Source of the DNA: Bacteroidales bacterium
GTDB taxonomy: Bacteria; Bacteroidota; Bacteroidia; Bacteroidales; ML635J-15
Direction of reading: 5' to 3'
Assembly (NCBI GenBank): GCA_028701945.1
Contig: JAQVPT010000107.1
Location: forward strand, 1 to 10,362
Length of the DNA stretch: 10,362 bases
Part shown: positions 4,826 through 10,362 of the stretch, piece by piece
Layout: each line of letters begins with the position of its first letter
Numbering within the stretch: position 1 is the first letter of the stretch
Position numbers and translations under genes: made by a program
Notes under the pieces: generated by a model
What the model saw: the letters and a program-made list of their open reading frames with translations, nothing else
Databases searched by the model: none
What the model was told of the DNA's origin: nothing

Positions 4826-6487
4826 ATGAAAATACACATTTATCAGATATTCACTCGTTTGTTTGGAAATAAATCAAACCTGAATAAGTTCAATGGGAGC
4901 ATTGCTGAAAATGGCTGTGGCAAGTTTAACGATATAACAACAAAAGCCTTAGAAGAGATAAAGTTGCTCGGAATGACTCATATTTGGTTTACTGGTATTT
5001 TGGAACACGCTTCTTTAACTTCTTACGAAGATAGTAATATACTTGCCGATCATCCTGATTTTGTCAAAGGTAAAGCTGGGTCACCTTATGCAATTAGAGA
5101 CTATTATGATGTTTGTCCAGATTTAGCAGTTAAGGTTGAACATAGAATGACTGAGTTTGAAGAGCTCATACAAAGAACGCATCAAACTGGATTAAAAGTA
5201 ATTATTGATTTTGTTCCCAATCATGTTTCAAGAAACTACAAGTCTGATGTTAAGCCAATTGGGATAAAAGATTTAGGCGAAGACGATGATAATAGCAAAG
5301 CATTCTCAACACAAAATAACTTCTATTATCTTCCAGACAAGAAACTACAACTTCCTAAAGTTCAAGATAGTTTAAATCCATATCATGAAATGCCTGCAAA
5401 AGTAACAGGAAACGACTGCTTTAACGCTTCACCATCTGTAAACGATTGGTACGAAACAGTTAAGCTAAATTATGGAGTTGATTATCTAAATGAGAGAGCC
5501 AAATATTTTGATCCCACTCCAAATACATGGATTAAGATGACAAATATTCTTTTGTTTTGGGCTAAAAAAGGAATAGATGGTTTCCGTTGTGATATGGCAG
5601 AAATGGTTCCTGTTGAATTTTGGAATTACGCAATTGCAAGAGTGAAAGATGAATATCCGAATATATTATTTATTGCCGAAGTTTATGACCCGAAACAATA
5701 TCGAAACTTTATTCACGAAGGAGGTTTTGATTTACTTTACGACAAGGTAGGACTTTACGATACCTTACGTGGCATTATCGAAGGCAATAAATGGGCTAAT
5801 GATATTACAAATTGTTGGCAAGAAATAGATGATATTAAAGAAAAGATGCTTTGTTTTTTAGAAAATCATGATGAACAACGAATTGCTTCTGAATTTTTCG
5901 CATCAGAAGCTTGGCGGGCAATTCCAGCACTTATTGTTTCTTGTTGCTTCGAAAAAAGCTCATACATGCAATATTTCGCACAAGAACTTGGCGAGGATGC
6001 TCCAGATGCAGAAGGCTTTAGCGGTAAAGATGGAAGAACAAGCATTTTTGATTACTGGGGCATAAAAAAACATCAAGGATGGATGAACAACGGAGCTTTT
6101 AATGACGATTTACTTTCTGAAAATCAAAAGAATCTTCGAGGCACTTACAAAACAATTCTTAATTTGGCATTAAAGAATGAAACAATTCAGAAAGGTTTGT
6201 TTTACGATTTGCAATGGTCTAATCGGGATAATGACAATTACAACAGTCAATTTACATATTCATTTCTTAGATATTCTAAAAATGAAATACTTCTTTTCTT
6301 GCTAAATTTTGACAATTCGCCTCAATCTTTTAATATTAACATTCCCTCAGATGCCTTTCAGCTATCTGGTCTGTCTTTAGAATCCGTAGGTTCTGTTGTT
6401 TTTAGCACTTCAGATAATAACAAGCCTGTTTCTCTAATGCAAAATTTTAATATTGATGCTAATGGTGTACTGATTGTGAAGTTTTGA
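4826..6487 (+). CDS. Cytoplasmic alpha-amylase family (GH13) glycoside hydrolase
   Basis: This 553-residue protein is a GH13 enzyme acting on alpha-linked glucans or maltodextrins. All four conserved regions are present: DFVPNH (129-134), GIDGFRCDMAEM with nucleophile Asp256 (249-260), FIAEVY with acid/base Glu285, and FLENHDEQR with transition-state stabiliser Asp349 and His348. A (beta/alpha)8 barrel spans roughly residues 1-440, and a C-terminal beta domain follows to 553. There is no signal peptide or lipobox, so it probably works in the cytoplasm, perhaps on stored glycogen. I start at ATG 4826; a TTG nine bases upstream in frame is a poorer choice. No Shine-Dalgarno sequence is visible, as is common in Bacteroidota. 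It stands alone, divergent from the hydrogenase cassette, and has no sus-type genes beside it. The exact specificity (amylase, glucosidase or transglycosylase) cannot be read from the motifs. Confidence 0.9.
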   Translation: MKIHIYQIFTRLFGNKSNLNKFNGSIAENGCGKFNDITTKALEEIKLLGMTHIWFTGILEHASLTSYEDSNILADHPDFVKGKAGSPYAIRDYYDVCPDLAVKVEHRMTEFEELIQRTHQTGLKVIIDFVPNHVSRNYKSDVKPIGIKDLGEDDDNSKAFSTQNNFYYLPDKKLQLPKVQDSLNPYHEMPAKVTGNDCFNASPSVNDWYETVKLNYGVDYLNERAKYFDPTPNTWIKMTNILLFWAKKGIDGFRCDMAEMVPVEFWNYAIARVKDEYPNILFIAEVYDPKQYRNFIHEGGFDLLYDKVGLYDTLRGIIEGNKWANDITNCWQEIDDIKEKMLCFLENHDEQRIASEFFASEAWRAIPALIVSCCFEKSSYMQYFAQELGEDAPDAEGFSGKDGRTSIFDYWGIKKHQGWMNNGAFNDDLLSENQKNLRGTYKTILNLALKNETIQKGLFYDLQWSNRDNDNYNSQFTYSFLRYSKNEILLFLLNFDNSPQSFNINIPSDAFQLSGLSLESVGSVVFSTSDNNKPVSLMQNFNIDANGVLIVKF

Positions 6488-6540
6488 TAATTACTGTTTG
6501 CTAGGATTTTGAACCTTGATATTACTCGCTTGTTCGAATG

Positions 6541-6596
6541 TTCTCTGTTCTCTGTTCTCTGCTCTCTGTTCTCAGTTCTCTGTTCGCAGTTCTCAG
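6541..6596. repeat. Tandem array of eight TTCTCTG heptamers
   Basis: The units run TTCTCTG three times, then CTCTCTG, TTCTCAG, TTCTCTG, TTCGCAG, TTCTCAG. Variants differ by one or two bases. All frames over the array give low-complexity Ser/Leu/Phe/Cys peptides, so it is not coding. GCTTGTTCGAATGTTC precedes the array (6529-6544) and recurs at 6612-6627. Confidence 0.85.
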
Positions 6597-6732
6597 TTTG
6601 TTCTTTACTTCGCTTGTTCGAATGTTCAATTGTTCTCAGTTCTCAGCTTGTTCTTTACTTCAAACCGAGAAGCACAACTACGAGCTCACGATCAGCCAAC
6701 TGGCGGAGAGTAAAATCTTATAATATTATTCT

Positions 6733-6759
6733 CTGCTAGCTCGGATTTGCAATCCGAGC
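6733..6759. repeat. REP-like hairpin, right copy (intact)
   Basis: The arms GCTCGGATT (6739-6747) and AATCCGAGC (6751-6759) form a perfect 9-bp stem around a TGC loop. The element is GC-richer than its surroundings, and CTGCTA precedes it as in the left copy at 4695. No T run follows, so it is not a normal terminator. It looks like an extragenic palindrome family, possibly spread by a transposase; this is inference. Confidence 0.6.
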
Positions 6760-6848
6760 GAACTGGGAATCATTGTTTCCTTTATTCACATAAAATCTGT
6801 TAAGTATTGAAATATGGCAATAAGTTCATTTTTGTTTGTTTTTGTCAT

Positions 6849-6876
6849 GAAATTTGCTGCTGCGCGGGCAAATTTC
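6849..6876. repeat. Perfect 9-bp inverted repeat with alternative hairpin
   Basis: GAAATTTGC (6849-6857) and GCAAATTTC (6868-6876) pair perfectly around a 10-base GC-rich loop. The right arm can instead join GCGGG/CCCGC (6864-6868 with 6876-6880). Neither strand has a T tract after it, so a classical terminator is not supported. Confidence 0.55.
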
Positions 6877-6969
6877 CCGCCAAAAACCGATTATCTTTTG
6901 TTATGTTTTTGGTATGAAGGTTAAAAAAAATATAAGGTTTCTGAAACATAATAAATCTTTGTTTTTCAT

Positions 6970-7001
6970 CCTCAAATCCTCACATCCTCACATCCTCACA
7001 T
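6970..7001. repeat. Four tandem CCTCACAT octamers
   Basis: One CCTCAAAT and three CCTCACAT copies run head to tail and end in a T run, just past the stop codon of the exporter operon. Confidence 0.85.
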
Positions 7002-7022
7002 TTTTTCTCGCGAATTTGGTAT

Positions 7023-8141
7023 TTAATTCGTCTTCCTATATTGCCAAACCGCAACAGACATAGCAATAATTCCATAAGTAATTAGTGCGAAAAACTCGTT
7101 CATCATATCTTTTATGCCAGAACCTTTTAGTAATATCGCTCTAATAATCTTCATAAAATAGTACAGAGGATTTATCCTATTAATATATTGTGCCCAATCT
7201 GGCATACTTTCCACCGAAGTAAAAACTCCACCCATTAAGACAAAAATCAGGAAGAAAAAGAAAATGGTAAACATTGCTTGTTGTTGTGTATCGGCAAAAT
7301 CGGCTATAAGTAAGCCTAAACCAATAGCTGTAAATAAGTATAATCCTGAAAAAACAAAAAGGCTGAATATAGATCCCTCTATCGGCAAATCGAACAGTAA
7401 AACTCCAATTAATAATCCTAATGCCAAATCAAATAAGCCAATTATCCAAAATGGAATAAGTTTGCCTGACAAAAATTGCCACTTTTTTATTGGCGTTACG
7501 TTAATTTGCTCGATAGTACCCATCTCTTTTTCTCTTACTAAATTTAGCGAAGTAAGAAAAATTCCTATCATGCTAATAAGAATAGTAATAATACCTGGTA
7601 ACATAAAATGCTTAAAGTTTAGTGTCTCGTTGTACCAAAATCTTGGTTTTGCTTGAATAGAAGCGGGCATCACCATTAAGTCAGTTTTATTTACAAATGG
7701 TTTTAAGTCTTTTAGTAAGCTTAAAATAGTTTGATTAACGTAAATATTAATTAAACCAGCCGTTTGTCCGTCGATGGCATTTATATTTAATTGCAATTGG
7801 GTTTTTACTCCTGTACGCATATTGTTTTCAAAATCTTGCGGTATTATTAATACGGCTTTAGTTGATTCTGTTAAAAGCATTTTATCAAGATAATCGTAAT
7901 CGCTCTGTCCAAATTCAACATCAAAAAAATCAGACGCATCAAATTTTGAACATAGTTTTTCTGACATTTGCGAATGGTCTAAATCGACAATTGTAATGTT
8001 TGTATGCTGTAGTTCAAGGGTAGCCGCATATACAAGAACCAATGTTTGTACAAAAGGCATAATGAAAATAATAGGAAGCATCATTTTGTTCCTAAAAATT
8101 TGTAGAAATTCTTTACGCAATATTATTAGTAGGATTCTCAT
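7023..8141 (-). CDS. ABC-2 type exporter permease (YbhR/YbhS family), distal gene
   Basis: This 372-residue inner-membrane permease belongs to the ABC-2 family with a large outside loop. An N-terminal amphipathic stretch (LRKEFLQIFRNK) is followed by one membrane helix (about 22-40). A long extracytoplasmic domain (about 41-175) and five further helices follow, near 178-200, 228-250, 258-281, 290-312 and 350-367. The cytoplasmic signature LVREKEMGTIEQINVTPIK (201-219) is the family hallmark that contacts the ATPase. The ATG at 8139-8141 overlaps the preceding stop as ATGA. In the E. coli YbhFSR-type systems two such permeases pair with a double ATPase and a HlyD-like adaptor to expel drugs or other hydrophobic compounds. 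The substrate here is unknown. No terminator is seen after its stop. Confidence 0.9.
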   Translation of the reverse strand: MRILLIILRKEFLQIFRNKMMLPIIFIMPFVQTLVLVYAATLELQHTNITIVDLDHSQMSEKLCSKFDASDFFDVEFGQSDYDYLDKMLLTESTKAVLIIPQDFENNMRTGVKTQLQLNINAIDGQTAGLINIYVNQTILSLLKDLKPFVNKTDLMVMPASIQAKPRFWYNETLNFKHFMLPGIITILISMIGIFLTSLNLVREKEMGTIEQINVTPIKKWQFLSGKLIPFWIIGLFDLALGLLIGVLLFDLPIEGSIFSLFVFSGLYLFTAIGLGLLIADFADTQQQAMFTIFFFFLIFVLMGGVFTSVESMPDWAQYINRINPLYYFMKIIRAILLKGSGIKDMMNEFFALITYGIIAMSVAVWQYRKTN

Positions 8142-9244
8142 GAATCGAGTCTGATTTTAAATTTCTTAATGCTGATTCCAATAAAAGCAATTGTCATAAA
8201 TATCAATACCGATATTTCTTTCCAAATATATGATATGCCTAATCCTTTAAGCATAATGCTTTTTAGTGCAGTCAGAAAATATTTTGCTGGAATAATATAA
8301 CTGGCATATTGTAAAGCTAAAGGCATATTTTTTATTGGGAAAATAAATCCAGATAGCAACATCGTTGGCAGTAGCAATCCAAACATTGAGATAAACATTG
8401 CAACTTGTTGGCTTTTGGCAATATTTGACACAAGTAAGCCAAGTGATAAAGCCATCATTATAAACACAAAACTTACAAATAATAATAAAATTGGCGAGCC
8501 TAATACCGGAACTCCAAATACAAGATTTCCGATAATAATAATACTCACAGCATTAATAATCGAGAGAATTGCATAAGGAGCAAGTTTGCCAAAAATAATT
8601 TGAATGGGTTTAAGAGGGGAGACCAATAGTATCTCCATCGTTCCCATTTCCTTTTCCTTAACAATTGAAATAGAGCTCATTAGTGCCGTAATTACCATTA
8701 AAATCAGTGCCATTGTACCGGGTACAAACATATAAGCAGACACTAAATTTTCGTTATATAACATTCGAGGTTCTACGCTAAGGTTTATTTTAGCAGCTCC
8801 AATGTTTTTATCCCGAGCATAATTATTGGCTATTGCAGAAATATATGAATTTAGAAGATTCGCAAGATTGGGGTCGCTGGCATCAAGAATTATTTGTAAA
8901 TCGACAGTTCTTTCTGTTTTAAATTTCTTGGCAAAATCATTCTCAAAAACTATTGCAGCTTTGATCTCATTTGCTTTAAAACTTGCTTCTATTTCCTCAT
9001 AAGAGTACAGTGTTTTTACAATCTTTATATCGTTTGCTGCGTCTAATTTTGCAACTAAAGCTGCTGTCATTACATCGCCCGAAAAATCTAAAACTGCAAC
9101 TTTGGCATCTTTGACTTCGTTTTTTATTACATAACCAAAAATTAATACCTGAAATACTGGTATTAAAAACAAGATCATCATAGTTCGCACATCTCGAAAA
9201 ATATGCAAAAACTCTTTATTTAAAAATGCTTTAAATCTTTTCAT
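8138..9244 (-). CDS. ABC-2 type exporter permease (YbhR/YbhS family), proximal gene
   Basis: This 368-residue permease is a paralogue of the next gene with the same plan: helix 1 at about 22-41, an outside domain (42-168), and five helices near 170-194, 222-245, 250-274, 283-303 and 343-360. The signature VKEKEMGTMEILLVSPLKP spans 195-213. The two permeases most likely form a heterodimeric channel. The ATG at 9242-9244 overlaps the ATPase stop as ATGA, and a good AGAGGA ribosome site lies inside the ATPase gene end. Length and layout are normal for the family. Confidence 0.9.
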   Translation of the reverse strand: MKRFKAFLNKEFLHIFRDVRTMMILFLIPVFQVLIFGYVIKNEVKDAKVAVLDFSGDVMTAALVAKLDAANDIKIVKTLYSYEEIEASFKANEIKAAIVFENDFAKKFKTERTVDLQIILDASDPNLANLLNSYISAIANNYARDKNIGAAKINLSVEPRMLYNENLVSAYMFVPGTMALILMVITALMSSISIVKEKEMGTMEILLVSPLKPIQIIFGKLAPYAILSIINAVSIIIIGNLVFGVPVLGSPILLLFVSFVFIMMALSLGLLVSNIAKSQQVAMFISMFGLLLPTMLLSGFIFPIKNMPLALQYASYIIPAKYFLTALKSIMLKGLGISYIWKEISVLIFMTIAFIGISIKKFKIRLDS

Positions 9245-9987
9245 TTGTTTTCCTCTGATTGTTTTCTTGCCAATTTTACAAATACATCATCCATGTTTTT
9301 TGCGTTGTACTTGGTTTTTAATTCCGTGGGAGTTCCCATTGCCTCAATTCTTCCATCTACCATAATAGATAGTCTGTCGCAGTATTCGGCTTCGTCCATA
9401 TAGTGAGTTGTTACAAAAATAGTGATTCCGCTTTCGACAGCTTCGTAAATTAAATCCCAAAATTGTCGTCGAGTAATTGGGTCAACTCCCGATGTTGGTT
9501 CATCAAGAAAAACTACTTTAGGTTTATGAAAGATAGCTACCGAAAATGCGATTTTTTGCTTCCAACCTAATGGCAAATCTCTGACGAATTTATTTTTTAG
9601 GTCAGCAATACCCAATTTTTCAACTAATTCGTTCAGACGAGTTTTAATTACTTTCCTTTTTACTCCGTAAATTCCTGCGTAAAACTCAATATTTTCTTTA
9701 ACTGTCAAGTCTTCGTACAAAGAAAATCCTTGACTCATATATCCGATGTTTTCTTTGATTTTGTCTCGTTCTTTATAAATATCAAAACCTGCCACACTAA
9801 CTTTACCCGATGTTGGGAACAAAATTCCGCAAAGAATTTTAATAGCAGTAGTTTTCCCTGCTCCATTTGCGCCAAGAAATCCGAATATTTCCGATTTTTT
9901 TACCGTAAACGTAAGATTGTCGTTTGCAGTAAAATCTCCAAACTTCTTTACTAAGTTTTCAACTTCTATGATGTTTTCATTACTCAT
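9241..9987 (-). CDS. ABC transporter ATPase, second nucleotide-binding subunit of exporter
   Basis: This 248-residue ATPase powers the ABC-2 exporter. All working motifs are present: Walker A GANGAGKTT (39-47), Q-loop Gln86, the family-type signature LPLGWKQK (138-145), Walker B VVFLDEP (158-164), D-loop SGVD (166-169) and H-loop His195 in TTHYMDEAE. The LPLGWKQ form of the signature and the neighbours match the second half of E. coli YbhF. Here that half is a separate gene. The ATG at 9985-9987 has no Shine-Dalgarno sequence and lies 6 bp after the preceding stop, so coupling is likely. Confidence 0.92.
   Translation of the reverse strand: MSNENIIEVENLVKKFGDFTANDNLTFTVKKSEIFGFLGANGAGKTTAIKILCGILFPTSGKVSVAGFDIYKERDKIKENIGYMSQGFSLYEDLTVKENIEFYAGIYGVKRKVIKTRLNELVEKLGIADLKNKFVRDLPLGWKQKIAFSVAIFHKPKVVFLDEPTSGVDPITRRQFWDLIYEAVESGITIFVTTHYMDEAEYCDRLSIMVDGRIEAMGTPTELKTKYNAKNMDDVFVKLARKQSEENK
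9251..9256 (-). promoter_or_regulatory. Shine-Dalgarno site of the proximal permease
   Basis: The minus strand reads AGAGGA, six bases before the ATG at 9244. It lies within the last codons of the ATPase gene and supports the overlapping start. Confidence 0.6.
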
Positions 9988-9993
9988 TGGCGA

Positions 9994-10362
9994 TTAACTA
10001 ACTAAATAATCAATAAAACAATCTTCTATATCTGCTTGAGCAGGCTCGATTTCAAAATCATAATCACAAGCTTTTTTGATAAAACTTTCGATTTCAGAGA
10101 TTCCTACCAAATTATTTCTTACAACAAGATGTAAATTTTGACCAAAAGCATTAACAGATTTTAGTTCAGGCATTTGGCGTGCAATTTTCAATAGCTCTCT
10201 AAGGCGTGTGGTTTTAAGAATATAAATTTTCTCTTTAAACTTAGATGTTATTTCTGTTGGCGTTCCAGAGTCAATAATTTTACCATCAAACATCAAGGAG
10301 ATTTTATCGCATAAAACAGCTTCTTCCATGTATGGAGTTGAAACTAAAATAGTAATTCCTTT
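9994..10362 (-). CDS. ABC transporter ATPase, first nucleotide-binding subunit, C-terminal part only
   Basis: The frame is open to the right edge, and 123 C-terminal residues are visible. The visible start, GITILVSTPYMEEAVLCDKI, aligns with FVTTHYMDEAEYCDRL of the next ATPase. GTPTEI is shared as well. The Walker motifs lie outside the window. The H-loop histidine position holds proline (S-T-P-Y), as I recall for the first ABC half in YbhF-type proteins, so this site may hydrolyse ATP poorly. A C-terminal extension of about 75 residues follows the core. It ends in AQADIEDCFIDYLVS, a typical tail of this subunit. The gene lies 6 bp before the second ATPase gene in the same operon. Its real start is to the right of 10362. 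Confidence 0.88.
   Translation of the reverse strand, partial: KGITILVSTPYMEEAVLCDKISLMFDGKIIDSGTPTEITSKFKEKIYILKTTRLRELLKIARQMPELKSVNAFGQNLHLVVRNNLVGISEIESFIKKACDYDFEIEPAQADIEDCFIDYLVS

Larger units (their letters stand above)
6488..7022. other. Repeat-rich non-coding region between convergent genes
   Basis: There is no credible gene on either strand. In order it holds a heptamer tandem array (6541-6596), repeated blocks around TTGTTCTTTACTTC (ending 6611 and 6661), and the module TCAAACCGAGAA (6660-6671). A locally GC-richer patch follows (to about 6710), then an intact REP-like hairpin (6733-6759), a 9-bp inverted repeat (6849-6876) and an octamer array (6970-7001). No standard T-tailed terminator is evident for either convergent gene. 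Confidence 0.6.

Noticed and set aside
6541..6661. Possible CRISPR array
   Set aside because: The units are 7 bp in direct contact with no unique spacers, and no cas gene is nearby.
6509..6739. Three overlapping plus-strand frames over the heptamer array
   Set aside because: They are open only because the repeat lacks stop codons; the peptides are low-complexity in every frame.
6739..6759. Hairpin as terminator of the amylase gene
   Set aside because: No T run follows on either strand, it lies about 250 bp past the stop, and a related copy sits upstream of the gene, which fits a dispersed repeat better.
7264..7656. Plus-strand frame of 130 codons
   Set aside because: It is antisense to the membrane helices of the ABC-2 permease; open frames are expected opposite such codons.
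9730..9954. Plus-strand frame of 74 codons
   Set aside because: It lies opposite the Walker A region of the ABC ATPase and has no recognisable features.

Overview
The window looks like chromosomal DNA of an anaerobic, fermentative Bacteroidota. The DNA is AT-rich. Three intergenic regions carry the Bacteroidota-type -7 element TAnnTTTG, and one of these also has a well-spaced TTTG -33 box. Most genes lack a Shine-Dalgarno sequence, and the proteins belong to families common in Bacteroidales and relatives. The genus cannot be named from this sequence alone.

Left part (1-4304, all minus strand): an electron-bifurcating [FeFe]-hydrogenase locus in two transcription units. The promoter-distal unit has a small thioredoxin-fold ferredoxin-like protein (HndB type, 1036-1431) followed by the NuoF-like flavin subunit HydB/HndC (1-1020, cut by the left edge). 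The catalytic hydrogenase subunit would be expected beyond position 1. The second unit (4304 to 1936) is a tight five-gene cassette: DRTGG protein, RsbW/RsbT-like ATPase, second DRTGG protein, PHP metallophosphoesterase, and a GHKL ATPase. Such genes accompany hydrogenase operons, but I know of no established role for them. The two units are separated by a 504-bp gap (1432-1935) with a candidate terminator, several dyads and a well-formed promoter. No NuoE-like (HydC) gene is present in the window.

The promoters of both units carry the same unusual operator: two copies of TGTTA-N6-TAACA with centres exactly 17 bp apart. This resembles Rex (NADH/NAD+ sensor) or Crp/Fnr-family sites and suggests that one redox regulator controls both units.

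Middle (4305-7022): a divergently transcribed cytoplasmic GH13 alpha-amylase-family gene (4826-6487) lies between two non-coding regions. Both regions contain the same short modules in the same order (TCAAACCGAGAA, then a REP-like hairpin). The downstream region also has a heptamer tandem array, an octamer array and a long inverted repeat.

Right part (7023-10362, minus strand): a YbhFSR-type ABC-2 exporter operon with two separate ATPase genes, the first cut by the right edge, and two permeases. ATGA overlaps and a 6-bp gap link the genes. A HlyD-type adaptor, an outer-membrane factor and possibly a TetR-type regulator would be expected just beyond the right edge.
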